This document shows, piece by piece, positions 44,290-55,475 of a stretch of 64,000 nt of DNA (position 1 is the first letter of the stretch; each line of letters opens with the position of its first letter). The notes beneath the pieces are model-generated. The model searched no databases. It worked only from the letters and a program-made list of their open reading frames with translations, and was not told the DNA's origin. Both the position numbers and the translations under genes were made by a program. The DNA is from Hyalella azteca (Eukaryota; Arthropoda; Malacostraca; Amphipoda; Hyalellidae), in assembly GCF_000764305.2 (NCBI RefSeq), contig NW_025946878.1:24187-88186 (forward strand), written 5' to 3'.

Positions 44290-45106
44290 TGAGATTTAGA
44301 TTTTTCTTTTGAACTGCTAGAAACTTTTGTACGCATATATATTTTTTAACTGATTAATAGTTTTCATAAAATATACACTGAGCACAATACATAAGTTCAT
44401 GCTACGGTACTTCTGCCGAATTAGTCGTGTAGAGATTATGGATTTGGGGCGTGGTGACTTTGAGAAAAAAAAGACATTTCAGGATCAGGGGCCATACTTT
44501 CAAAACTCGCTAAGTGAACGTAAGTACTTACGCTCTTTTTCTTGTCTATGATTAGCGGATTTTGCTTGAAAGGCCGTCAATGAGTGAGAGCTAAGGGAGT
44601 AAGGGTCACAAAATAGGCACACATCACATCACTCAGAGACAATAATGGACATATGAAGATATGAACCAGATGCAGAAGATCTTGCTGACATATATTGCTA
44701 AAAAGTCAACTTAAGCAGTTTAGCTCAAATACCATTTTACATTTAGTTTTTAATCCTGTCAACAACATAAATGTTGCCACTTAGCTGAGCAGGCCAGCGG
44801 CCGCCAGCCTGCCTGGCCACTGGCCACTGGCCAGATACTGCACTAGTTACTAGTGCACTTGTGACTTATCTCAAGACTCAATCTGGTAAATTAGGCAAAA
44901 GCCGCCATGGCACACATGCTACACATTAATGAGAAAAAGATGCCCAATTGGCAATCATCCATGCTTGAGCAAGCGTGGAAAACATCTACCTTTAGCCTAG
45001 GACCACAACTGGAGCTTTTCTGCCATTTCTGGAACTGTTAGATTTCTGCCAGATGAATTACCTCCCATCTATCTAATAGTTAACAAAAGTGCACATTCGA
45101 GCCGTG
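44290..45106. other. Intergenic, no gene recognised
   Basis: Small palindromic words (CACTAGTTACTAGTG at about 44842) and CTGGCCACTGGCCACTGGCC repeats at 44812. No coding support. Confidence 0.4.
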
Positions 45107-46131
45107 AGATTCCAAATGTATTCAATATTTGTCACCTTCAACAGTCAACACCTTGGAGCCTCAAGAATGGCAAGATTTCAGAAACAATTAGGAAAATTCT
45201 AATACTGTGCCTGATGCAGCTTGAGGTATTGAGGTCAATATGATTATATGACCCAGTCACCCAGCTTTATAGCCTATGATGGCTATGGCCTATGCATTTC
45301 AGCATTTGCCTTATTCTCTCATATCAAATCAGTAGAACAGCCCAATTTTAGCTGCAATTTTTGAAAATTGCCTGTAAATTGATTTTTTACATGTGTTTTC
45401 AGAGAATTTGCCTAAAATTCTAGATTGGCATTTGCTTTGCTTCATGTCATTAAAAATCTGGTATGAAATACCATCAAACGGAGTAAAAAGGGACGGTTTT
45501 GAACATTTTCTGTTAATATCTTCTTACCATGGAACTTTTCACAAACAAGTTTAGGCTCATTGTATTTGTGGAAGGTGCTAGATGCAATATAAAAGGCTCC
45601 TGAATTTATCTGGAAATGGGTAAAAAGGGACACTTGAAATAAAACTCAATTTTAAACGTGTGAAGCATGCAGAATGTACTCACCTATTATCTAGTCCTCC
45701 TTTTCCTTTTAGATGTAACGTAACAACAAGGAGCTCAACAAGCTTCTTTAGGGAATGACCATTGCATTGAGTGACCTGGATGTTAGGAGTTCAGCCCAAC
45801 ATCCCGGCTGTTCTGCTCCCAAGAAGATTTTATTTAAATTTAAATTTAGATTTTTGCTTAAATTTAAAATTTAAGTGAAAATCTTTGTGATTAACCCATA
45901 TTTATCTTAACTGTGGCCTTTGCTAACAGAGGATCTGCCGTAAATGTGTTTTAGGGGCTATCTCTTAATTACTCTGGGAGTTGTCCCTATTCCCTAATTA
46001 CCCCGGGGGGTGTCTCTTTTTACTCCGTTGCGCGCAAATGGCTGCTATTTTTTTTGGAATGAGATAGGCAAATTTCGTCAATTACATTTTCAAGCCGACA
46101 CCTGTGTGCAACTTTTATGTAAGTAAAATTT
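45107..46131. repeat. 1025-bp direct repeat, copy 1
   Basis: Nearly identical to 46299-47323; the copies start at AGATTCCAAATGTATTC and end at GTAAGTAAAATTT. Differences are scattered single bases and one-base indels, roughly one to two per hundred. Each copy contains on the minus strand AATAG followed by GTGAGTAC (donor-like, 45676-45688) and on the plus strand a strong acceptor-like TCCTCCTTTTCCTTTTAG. No long open frame is conserved, so exon status is unproven. Confidence 0.93.
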
Positions 46132-46298
46132 TTTAATATGGCAAAAAAATTTTCTGCTCCAGACCTTAGTAGAAGTACTTTTACAAAATTGCGCTTTTCA
46201 CACTTTTTCAGCGATTTTTTAGAGATGGCAAATGTTTGATTTCTTGACTAGCTTTATACATAATAGATAGTGTAAATGTTGAAATTTATGCCACTATT
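46132..46298. other. Spacer between the two 1025-bp repeats
   Basis: 167 bp of AT-rich unique sequence. No feature seen. Confidence 0.5.
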
Positions 46299-47323
46299 AG
46301 ATTCCAAATGTATTCAATATTTGTCACCTTCAACAGTCAACACCTTGGAGCCTCAAGAATGGCAAGATTTCAGAAACAATTAGGAAAATTCTAAACCTGT
46401 GCCTGACGCAACTTGAGGTATTGAGGTCAATATGATTATATGACCCAGTCACCCAGCTTTATAGCCTATGATGGCTATGGCCTATGCATTTCAGCATTTA
46501 CCTTATTCTCTCATATCAAATCAGTAGAACAGCCCAATTTTAGCTGCAATTTTTGAAAATTGCCTGTAAATTGATTTTTTTACATGTGTTTTCAGAGAAT
46601 TTGCCTAAAATTCTAGATTGGCATTTGCTTTGCTTCATGTCATTAAAAATCTGGTATGAAATACCATCAAACGGAGTAAAAAGGGACGGTTTTGAGCATT
46701 TTCTGTTAATAACTTCTTACCATGAAACTTTTCACAAACAAGTTTAGGCTCATTTTATTTGTGGAAGGTGCTAGATGCAATATAAAAGGCTCCTGAATTT
46801 ATCTGGAAATGGGTAAAAAGGGACACTTGAAATAAAACTCAATTTTAAACGTGTGAAGCATGCAGAATGTACTCACCTATTATCTAGTCCTCCTTTTCCT
46901 TTTAGATGTAACGTAACGACAAGGAGCTCAACAAGCTTCTTTAGGGAGTGACCATTGCATTGAGTGACCTGGATGTTAGGAGTTCAGCCCAACATCCTGG
47001 CTGTTCTGCTCCCAAGAAGATTTTATTTAAATTTAAATTTAGATTTTTGCTTAAATTTAAAATTTAAGTGAAAATCTTTGTGATTAACCCATATTTATCT
47101 TAACTGTGGCCTTTGCTAACAGAGGATCTGCCGTAAATGTGTTTTAGGGGCTATCTCTTAATTACTCTGGGAGTTGTCCCTATTCCCTAATTACCCTGGG
47201 GGGTGTCTCTTTTTACTCCGTTGCGCGCAAATGGCTGCTATTTTTTTGGAATGAGATAGGCAAATTCCGTCAATTACATTTTCAAGCCGACACCTGTGTG
47301 CAACTTTTATGTAAGTAAAATTT
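46299..47323. repeat. 1025-bp direct repeat, copy 2
   Basis: Second copy of 45107-46131. Its right end directly abuts the duplicated segment carrying the extra XTBD exon (from about 47328). Confidence 0.93.
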
Positions 47324-47327
47324 ATTT

Positions 47328-48167
47328 AACAAATTTATGCATACAACTTTCATTTAACTATCACTTCTAATAATGATAAAACTATTTGATTCAAATGTAT
47401 CTATACCAATTTAAAAATTCAATTCCAACTTTGGTCCAATCCTTTACTCATTCTATTTATTGCCTTTCTATTCTCTCACTAAAAATAAATTTTTCCATTA
47501 AAGTAATATCACGACGCAAGTACATATATTAATACATGCTCTGACAGCTCCTATGATATTTTTTGTGCCAGGCTTCAAACAAACAAACTTTGACTAATGT
47601 ATTAGAGATGGCAGTACTACCAATTGAAATTTATTCCTGCTGATGTATTAAGTCTTGAAACATATTTAGAAACTGCTTTAGTAACATTTAACTATTGAAT
47701 TACTTTTGTTTATATCTTAAAACTAGGTAAAAAGTTTTGAAATAGTTATAGGATCATGTTTTGGTAAATTTAAAAAATTGGTTCATAATTTAGTTTTGCA
47801 ATACTGCATTAAAATTCTTGGGTAAACAAACCTCTGGTACACTAGGCATGAACAGATCTGCTTTGAAAAAATGTCTATTTTATTTTAAAAAGCTAGGTAC
47901 TGATCAAATTTTGAGTGCATGTGAACATGCAAGCCTGAATGTTTATCTCCTCACTTTTTACATCTCATGGCAAGGTTGTCTGAAATTTTTTTATATATTC
48001 TTATCTTTGTGGATTGATTTAACTCACAATTGTATTAAAAACCAAAAGAATGGTATTTGGCACACCCTAAAATTAATTATATTTTTTCAGGTATACATGA
48101 ATATGCAAATTTTGGGCTGCCATTACCCATCAAAGTTAGCATCGCAAGTCCAGAAGCTGGGCAAGAA
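47328..48167 (+). repeat. 840-bp duplication carrying XTBD exon 2, copy 1
   Basis: Matches 49435-50277 from ACAAATTTATGCATACAACT to CAGAAGCTGGGCAAGAA with a low level of substitution. It covers the end of the intron, the acceptor and the first part of exon 2. It lies upstream of exon 1, so it cannot be used in the normal order. Confidence 0.93.
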
Positions 48168-48186
48168 TGAAATTGCAATACCATAA
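48091..48186 (+). pseudogene. Displaced copy of XTBD exon 2 start
   Basis: After ATTTTTTCAG the frame reads VYMNMQILGCHYPSKLASQV and QKLGKN, the same as the true exon 2 at 50200, but then diverges to EIAIP and a stop at 48186. It lacks the lysine-rich continuation. It could act as a decoy acceptor only for an exon further upstream, which was not found. Confidence 0.8.
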
Positions 48187-48282
48187 TTGGTATACAAATC
48201 TGAAACTATTAACGACCAGAGAGTTCGTTGATTTAAATTATCAAAGAGTCGGACAATTCTTCCGATGACGTTGGTAGATCGA

Positions 48283-48315
48283 AAGAAAGGACCAGCCATA
48301 GGCTGGTCCTTTCTT
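48283..48315. repeat. Perfect 15-bp palindrome sharing the end of a long inverted repeat
   Basis: AAGAAAGGACCAGCC and its exact inverse are separated by ATA. The word AGAAAGGACCAGCC also forms the outer ends of the inverted arms at 59283 and 63947. Confidence 0.9.
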
Positions 48316-48701
48316 ACCCCATGAAGGCTGCGATCCTGTCTTACCCATTTGACTATACTTTCTATTGACTACAGAACAATATATATTTAATTATTTGGAT
48401 CAATAGCATGCATATAAATCATCAAATTCTGCCATCTAAAACTAAATCTGAAACTATGTATTCATTATTAGCTGATATTTTTGCAACTGAATAAGTGACT
48501 ACGTTGGATCAAACTTGAAGATATGAACCACCATTCCAAGAATTCCACCCTGCCTGTCACATTTGCATCTCTTCTTATTGTTAATTACATAGATGCAATT
48601 TTCTTAAAATCTATGTGGGAAATGTCTCCTAAGTTTAGTTGCTGCCATGTTATAAATTTCATATCTTTTACATATTTTCAGGTTCAACAAGCCAGGTCAC
48701 A
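48316..48701 (+). other. Upstream of the XTBD gene, possible 5' UTR intron end
   Basis: ACATATTTTCAG at 48670-48681 is an acceptor-like site about 20 bases before the ATG, which suggests a 5' UTR intron. A stretch at 48357-48405 resembles 49275-49320 (ACAGAACAATAT...AATTATTTGGATCAA). Confidence 0.45.
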
Positions 48702-48839
48702 ATGGCAGTCGACAGTTCCTGGGACGTTCAGAAGTATAGGTCAAGATTTGAGCCAACGTGCCATTGGAAGCTCAAGGAAGAGTTTATGCTGGCTCACCAG
48801 CAGCACATAGAAGAGGAGCAGCTTGTTTGTCTTGCCAAT
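48702..48839 (+). CDS. XTBD-domain protein, exon 1
   Basis: Start exon of 46 codons, MAVDSSWDVQKYRSRF through HWKLKEEFMLAHQQH to LVCLAN, followed by the donor GTCAGT. Joined in phase 0 to exon 2 it gives LAN-VYMNMQILGCHYP. The pattern W-x-L-[KR]-x-[EQ]-F...L-x-x-LA-x-V-[FY]-x-N-x-x-LGC-x-YP is that of the XTBD domain, found in CDKN2AIP, NKRF, CDKN2AIPNL and nematode PAXT-1, which bind the nuclear 5'-3' exonuclease XRN2. The ATG is the only one in frame and sits just after the likely 5' UTR acceptor. The domain assignment is from memory of the family pattern. Confidence 0.82.
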
Positions 48840-49200
48840 GTCAGTGAAACCTAATAATTTGCTTATTATATTTACACATTTTTATAAGTTAGTGTTTTAT
48901 TTATCATGGGTACTTGTGTTTGTCTTGCCAGTGTCAGTGAAACCTTATTATATTGCTTATTATATTTACACATTTTTATAAGTTAGTGTTTTATTTATCA
49001 TGGGTACTCATGTTTATCTTGCAAATGTCAGTGAAACTTTATTTTATTGCTGGTAACATTCCTATCATTATTATTCTATTCTGTTATGAGAACTGAGATT
49101 CATGTAGAAAATTCCCCATTGACCACAGAATGCAATATTGACCTTGATAAAACTTCTTAAATTTTCTTAGTGTTTGTCTTGCCAATGTCAATAAGATTTA
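48824..49200 (+). repeat. 93-bp tandem repeat copying the exon 1 donor site
   Basis: TGTTTGTCTTGCCAATGTCA, the last bases of exon 1 and its donor, recurs at 48917, 49011 and, after a larger gap, 49171, each time followed by similar intron sequence. Candidate donors GTCAGT lie at 48840, 48933 and 49027, and GTCAAT at 49187. Reading past the first donor meets a stop (VSET then TAA), so only the first donor keeps the frame. Confidence 0.9.
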
Positions 49201-49434
49201 ACTTATCACTTATTTAATTTAAACTTCTTGTATTAGTTAGTGTTCTATACTATTGATTATTTACAATCATTTTGCATACTACTCTATTGATTACAGAACA
49301 ATATTTATTTAATTATTTGGATCAAATTTGCTTAAATTTTGTTCTTGTTCAAAGCAGTTATTAACAAATTATTTACAAGTCCCATTGACAAAGCAATTAA
49401 TTAATCCCTGCTAATTAAATAAAAACCCATTAAT

Positions 49435-50277
49435 AACAAATTTATGCATACAACTTTCATTTGGCTATCACTTCTAATTATGATAAAACTATTTTGATTC
49501 AAATTTATCTATACCAATTTGAAAATTGAATTCCAACTTTGGTCCAATTCTTTACTCATGCTATTTATTGCCTTTCTATTCTCTCACTAAAAATAAATTT
49601 TTTCAGTAAAGTAATATCACGACGCAAGTACATATATTAATACATGCTCTGACAGCCCCTATGATATTTATTGTATCAGGCTTCAAACAAACAAACTTTG
49701 ACTAATGTATAAGAGATGGCAGTACTACCAATTGAAATTTATTCCTACTGATGTATTAAGTCTTGAAACATATTTAGAAACTGCTTTAGTAACATTTAAC
49801 TATTGAATTACTTTTGTTTATATCTTAAAACTATGTAAAAAAATTTGAAATAGTTATAGGATCATTTTTTGACGATTTGAAAAATTGATTCTTAATTTAG
49901 TTTTGCAATACTGCATTAAAATTCTTGGGTAAACAAACGTCTGGTAGACTAGGCATGAACAGATCTGCTCACTTTAAAAAATGTCTATTTTATTTTAAAA
50001 AGCTAGGTACTGATTAAATTTTGAGTGCATGTGAACATGCAAGCCTGAATGTTTATCTCCTCATTCTCTACATCTCATGGCCAGGTTGTCTGAAATTTTT
50101 TATATATTCTTATCTCTGTGGATTGATTTAACTCACAATTGTATTAAAAACCAAAAGAATGGTATTTGGCACAACCTAAAATTAAATATATTTTTTCAGG
50201 TGTACATGAATATGCAAATTTTGGGCTGCCATTACCCATCAAAGTTAGCATCGCAAGTCCAGAAGCTGGGCAAGAAC
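49435..50277 (+). repeat. 840-bp duplication carrying XTBD exon 2, copy 2
   Basis: Partner of 47328-48167. It includes the 3' part of intron 1 and the start of the working exon 2. Confidence 0.93.
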
Positions 50278-50555
50278 ATAGGAGACTCGTACAAGCAGCA
50301 GCGAGACGGTAAACTCTCTCGCTATTTTGTCAAGGCATCGGATGCTGCAACCGCAAAGATCCGTAGAACTGATGCACCCACATCCAGATCAACAGTCGAA
50401 GATGACCATCCTGCTCCTGTTAACTATGATTCATTGGGAAATGATTCCAAACAGAATCCAAAGACCAAAAAACGGAAAAAACAGAACAGCGACATGTGCC
50501 AAACAGATCTTGATGTGGTTCAAGTAGAGCAGAAAATAAAAAAGAAGAAAAAGGC
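50200..50555 (+). CDS. XTBD-domain protein, exon 2 (runs into gap)
   Basis: Begins after TATATTTTTTCAG with VYMNMQILGCHYPSKLASQV, completing the XTBD domain of exon 1, then continues GDSYKQQRDGKLSRYFVKAS, a Ser/Thr/Asp-rich linker (DAPTSRSTVEDDHPAPVNYD), a basic NLS-like TKKRKKQ, and a second basic cluster KIKKKKK just before the gap at 50556. An N-terminal XTBD with a long hydrophilic, lysine-rich nuclear tail suggests a CDKN2AIP- or NKRF-like protein; with no dsRBD, G-patch or R3H visible, the choice cannot be made. After the gap the sequence is repeat DNA, so the 3' end is missing or lies within the gap. Confidence 0.82.
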
Positions 50556-50656
50556 NNNNNNNNNNNNNNNNNNNNNNNNNNNNNNNNNNNNNNNNNNNNN
50601 NNNNNNNNNNNNNNNNNNNNNNNNNNNNNNNNNNNNNNNNNNNNNNNNNNNNNNNN
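50556..50656. other. Assembly gap (101 N)
   Basis: Gap inside or just after the XTBD coding exon. Sequence on its right belongs to a repeat family, so the join may be wrong. Confidence 1.
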
Positions 50657-52043
50657 TTTTCCGGTCCTTATGACTGAAATCGTTATTATTATTATTGGGT
50701 GACGACGTAGAAGATAACACTATACTCCAGGGTAATATCCATATTGAATTGATTGATTACTGGGAATAAATAATCGCGCTATATCGGCCAGCATTCCAGG
50801 GCTGCGAGTAATAATGTCACGATCAGTAATAATACTTATTATTCACCATTTACAGTATTTATATACAGTAAAATTGCAGTAAATAATATTAGTCCGCTAC
50901 CATAAATGCTCGTCATTATCTCTTATATTTAATTATCTGCTGATCATTATATCAGTAAAATTTAAGGTTTGGTTAATGAACTGACGAATCTACAAGGACC
51001 AAACCTAATGTGATGTTAATGTAAAAAATTGTAAATGTAAAGTGTAATGTAAACAATTGTTATGCAAACCTACGGCAGGCAGTTCCGCTGGATCTCACTG
51101 TGTTTGCGATAGCATCTTTGTGTTGGGGATATTTCTCGACCTTATTAATAAACAAAATCCTCATAATTAGTTGTGTGCTATTTTTTGTTATTCAAGACTA
51201 TATCTACATAGTAAGACCAGCCTCATCATTTACTAAACCTTTCGATCGTATTTACGTAGTAACTTAGGGCTTTACGCTTTCAGCAGTACATTAGTCAAGC
51301 GGTTTGTACGTAACAATTAGTCTGTGATTAGTTTTTGCTGCTAAATAAATGACACTTCTAATTGATGATTTGTAACAGAATTCGAATTTTTCTCCTAATT
51401 TTAGAAGAAGGATGGACGGTGCTGTAGTAAAGCGTTTTACCTGGAGAAAAGAATTGGTCAATGCAATACAGGTCTGAAATTCAGTAAAGTTATCCGTAGA
51501 CTTTTTCGCTGTTCCCTCCTGATCATAGAGCACATGGCTACGGATTGTGGTGGCGGGGTAACATATTTAAACCAACAGGCAACATACCTCCCATCTAGAC
51601 CTTAATATAATGAAACGCGTGAATTATTTCACAGTTCAGCGGCTCGGGAAAATTTCAGATAAATTTGAACGTATTTTAATACACTGTTGCTGCCTTTTTA
51701 AAGATTTAAAAAAAAATTGAAGTTAGTGAGAAATTCTATTCGTACATAACGGACGCTGTAAGTCAATTTGAACTTTTAATATAGCTGTATTATTATTATC
51801 TATAAAATATAACAAATGAAACACATAACTCATTTTTAGGCATATTTTAGATGTTAAAGTTTTTTATTCTCTTGTGGAGCTTCTGAACGATCATAGTGCG
51901 TTTACTGCATAAAAGGTTCAGCGACAGTCGACTAAATGATAAAAATAGGTTAGTTAGGCTTCGAATCTGGGAAAAGTCGTTCCTGCTCAGTAGTGGTGGT
52001 ACCACCACCACTTCTTCCGTGCCAGTTGTGATAGAAGTAGAAA

Positions 52044-53010
52044 TACAGGGTGGAGCGCGGTAATTTGCTTATTTGCACTGCATGCTGTGGCGGCACTGAC
52101 GGTCGAAGACAGAGGAGAGTAGTCGTGGCTTACAGTGGATGGCGGGAAATTTTTATTCGTCTGGCTCTCAATTGCCATCATGCAGTGGACACGTGAGGAG
52201 ATGTCATTTTGTGTAGAAGCGTATTTTTCAAATGCCCACTCGGACATTGCAGTGCAGCGTGCTTTTCGTTAACGATTCGCTGTTCCTTCTCGCGGACGTG
52301 TTCCTGGACGGCAATCAATTGTAAATTGGGTGAATGCATTCAGAACAGCAGGGAATGTGTCATGTCTACGAAAGGGACCTGAGAGAAGGATTACAACACC
52401 ACGAAACGTCGAGAAAGTTAAAGAGCAGTACTGCAATCTCTGAAACGCTCTGCTCGGAAGCAATCATTTGCTCTTGGCATTTGTCTGTCTTGGCGTTTGT
52501 CTATTTGTCTATGATACAGGATTATTTTCAGCCAGCTCTTGAGGCAATGGAATTATAGGATACATAGTTCCAACAGGATGGTGCCACTGCACACACAGCA
52601 AGGGTTACCATGAATTGTTTGAGGCAAATGTTTCCTGGACGGCTGATCTCTTTGAGGGGTGATGTGACCTGGCCAGCACGCTCACCAGATTTAGCCCCAT
52701 GCAATTTTTTCTTTGGGGTTACCTGAAGTCAACCGCCCCAACACTTCGGAAGACCTAAGGAACAATATTGAAGCTGAAATTGGCAGAATACCAGCGGGCA
52801 TGCTTGTTAGAGTTCATGAAAACTTCAGAAAACGTATGCAGAGTGTGTGGAATGCGAAGGTTGACATTTGCCAGATACACTATTTAAAACCATGTAATTT
52901 ATAAATTCCATTACCGTTCAATATAATTCAAATAACAAATAAATTTTTCTAGTGATCATAATTTTTTTATTTCATTTCCAAATCAGCAAATTACCGCGCG
53001 CCACCCTGTA
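52044..53010 (+). mobile_element. Mariner-like element with 32-bp TIRs, inserted in RPT1
   Basis: 967 bp with TA at both ends. The terminal repeats start TACAGGGTGGAGCGCGGTAA (left) and TACAGGGTGGCGCGCGGTAA (right, inverted) and match at 30 of 32 positions. It contains a decayed transposase on the plus strand. RPT1 copy 53722-54910 shows the matching uninterrupted sequence (GAAAATATTTGATAGATA), so the insertion used one TA. Confidence 0.92.
52178..52905 (+). pseudogene. Mariner-like transposase, internally deleted
   Basis: Plus-strand remnant. The N-terminal helix-turn-helix part reads MQWTREEMSFCVEAYFSN and SDIAVQRAF, a stop, then RQSIVNWVNAFRTAGNVSCL and RITTPRNVEKVKEQ. The middle, including the first catalytic aspartate, is deleted. 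The C-terminal part resumes with QQDGATAHTARVTMNC, LISLRGDVTWPARSPDLAPC and NFF, then a frameshift near WGYLKS. The family is that of the 19.8-kb copy, but terminal repeats differ, so they are different subfamilies. Confidence 0.88.
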
Positions 53011-53235
53011 TCTGATGATGTGAATTTTTTGTGCCCTAAGTTACCTTATGGGTAAAAGGGCTTATTGAAACTGTGCCTCCGTAGAAGTGAAGTTGTGCAT
53101 TATGAGTGAGTTTTGGAGAAGAGTTGTTATTTTCACTGAGGGTGTCATTATAATGACATTGAATTACGCTTTCACATATACTAATAATAATCACGCATAT
53201 AGGATATAAAAATATTATGCGCACAACCTGGTAGC

Positions 53236-53721
53236 CATGTGACATCAATATTAAGTAATTAATTAATTCGTGCAGACTTGCAATGGAGATGTAACTGCAG
53301 ATAAGAGATCGAACTTACGACTAGTGAGATCGAACAATGAATTCAGAGAAGTTCATTCATAAATCAGAATAGTCAATGCTATTAAGACATTTTTCTGTGG
53401 CTACCACATGATGCGTAAGTGCTGAATATGCGTTTGCTACGCGGTCATTGGCCGTTCGTTTTAGGAGGGTGTCGGCGACGACGCGCATCTTGAAGACTTA
53501 GCTGGCACCTATGTCGAAAACAACTTCCGTGATGACGTCGACTAGAGGACGTTGTTCTACGGCTGGATTGTAACTGCTGCGGTTTACGAAAGTTTTCGCT
53601 ACTTTGATGGCTGCATCGCGCAGTAAATAAACTTTTTGTGTAGCGTTTATTTTTTCGGGTCTAGCGGCGAGTGCGACGTCGACGAATTACCTGGCGTGGC
53701 GGACAATATTTCTCAATCTTA
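53236..53721. other. Sequence between RPT1 copies, no gene recognised
   Basis: A CG-containing stretch at 53465-53700 (GACGACGCGCATC, GACGTCGACTAG, GTGCGACGTCGACG) differs in composition from the AT-rich repeats. No open frame of note. Confidence 0.4.
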
Positions 53722-54910
53722 TTAATAAGCATAATCCTCATAATTAGTTATGTGCTATTTTTTACTTATTCACGACTATATATAATAAGACCTGCTTCAT
53801 CAATTACTAATCTTTTCGATCGTATTTATTTAGTAACTTAGGGTTTACGCCAACAGTACATTATGCATATGCAAGCGGTTTGTACCTAACAAATAGTCTG
53901 TAATTAGTTTGTGCTGCTAAATAAATGACACTTCTAATTGATGATTTGTAACAGAATTCGAATTTTTCTCCTTATTTTGGGAGAAGAATGGAGGGTGCTG
54001 TAGTAAGGCGTTTTACTTAGAGAAAGAATTGGTGTATGGAATATAGGTCTGAAATTCGTTAAAGTTAACCCTTGACTTTTTCGCTGTTCCCTCCAGATCG
54101 TAGAGCACATGGCACAGGATTGTGGTGGCGGGGTAACATATTTAAACCGGCAGACAACATATCCGCCATGTAGACCTTAATACATTGAAACGCGCGAATT
54201 ATTTCGCAGTTTAGCGAGTCAGAAAATTTTCAGGTAAGTTCAAACGTATTTCAATACACAGTTGCTACGTTAGTAAATATTCGCGTATGATTTAATTAAG
54301 TGAGAAGTCCATTGCTTACATCACAGTCGCTGTAAGTCAATTTTAACTTTCTATTTAGATGTCTTTTTATTATAAATAAAAATTAACAAATGACGCTCAT
54401 GACGCCTTTTTAGGCATATTTTAGATGTGCAAGTTTTCTGCTCTATTCAGCAGCCACTGAACGTTCATAGTGCGATTTCTGCTGAAGAGGTTCAGCGACG
54501 GTTTATATGATTAGGTAAATAGTTTAGTTGTGCTTGGAATCTGGTGAAAGTCATTCATACTCAGTAGTGGCGGTACCACCCCCATCTCGCGCACGGAGAG
54601 TATGGATGAAAATATTTGATAGATAATAAAAAAAATTTGTGCAGCCTAAATTATCCCTCTGGGTAAAGGCACATGTGCTGATATGTAAACTTAAAAAGTT
54701 ATTAATCATAATGAAGAGGTAATGCAGATGAGGTGTGAATTCCATTGACTGTGATTAAAAATACAGTGAATTGCGCCTCTCGTAAATCGATAATAATTAC
54801 GTATATATTATATAAAAATATTATTTGCTCAAGTTCAATTCTTCTCATCACCAAAGATGAAACTTCTCGCACTCCATTGTCTCAATAAGTCAAAGTAAAG
54901 CGAATCTAAG
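53701..54910 (+). repeat. RPT1 copy 2 (modules 3-4, uninterrupted)
   Basis: Starts with the last bases of module 2 (ATATTTCTCAATCTTATTAA), continues through module 3 to CAGTAGTGGCGGTACCACCC at 54563 and module 4 with CACCAAAGATGAAACTTCTC at 54849. Serves as the empty site for the 52044-53010 insertion. Confidence 0.85.
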
Positions 54911-54914
54911 CCAT

Positions 54915-55475
54915 CATCATGTCTATGCTTACCCAGCTATTTATTTACTAACGGTGGACAAGAACAAAAAATATGTAAACTTTATATTAAAAGACTTATA
55001 ATGAAAGGAAATTTCAATAAACTTTGAATATTATTGTTCATCAAGTCTGCGACTTCTACATTCGAGATGTGAACGGGTTGTAATTTTATTCTCAATCGAA
55101 TGGTACATTCGATATTTATTAATCAGGCTTCTTGTTGTAGATATTATCTACCAAGAAATAGTTATGATCGAGTCTGCTGATACGCGGAGGGAAAATCCCA
55201 CATACTAACTGCTCAAATGCAGGCGTTGTGGAAGGTATGAGGGGAAAGAGACGTCGTAAATTACTGAACTGTCAGTTCACGACGGGCGGCATGGTGAAGG
55301 CGAACTCAATAAGGGGCGAGGAATAATACGTGACCGGTGGTCGGCCTCGTCTAATTAGTTATAGCCGACCGCTGGCCATCCCTTGGCCACCTGAAAGCTA
55401 CCAGTTGCCGCGAGAAAGGGGCTGGCTAGGATATCACATTACAAAGAGTACAAACTCGAGGGTAGCTACGAGCTT
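54915..55475 (-). repeat. Dispersed repeat, inverted partner of 40015-40570
   Basis: See 40015-40570. Here it separates RPT1 copies 2 and 3. Confidence 0.85.

Larger units (their letters stand above)
50657..53235 (+). repeat. Modular repeat RPT1, copy 1 (modules 2-3-4)
   Basis: Starts at the gap with TGACTGAAATCG, then the module 2 words GGGCTGCGAGTAAT and TTTGCGATAGCATCTTTG, module 3 (CCTCATAATTAGTTGTGTGC, AATGACACTTCTAATTGATG, CTCAGTAGTGGTGGTACC) and module 4 after the mariner insertion (53011 on). Non-coding. The palindrome GTGGTGGTACCACCAC at 51991-52006 closes module 3. Copies at 53722, 55731, 57085 and 60744. Confidence 0.85.

Noticed and set aside
44812..44860. Regulatory palindrome at CACTAGTTACTAGTG and CTGGCCAC repeats
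   Set aside because: Short, low-complexity and without a nearby gene.
47818..48186. Single 122-codon gene
   Set aside because: Most of the frame is intron sequence shared with 49.9-50.2 kb; only the end after the acceptor at 48090 corresponds to coding exon 2.
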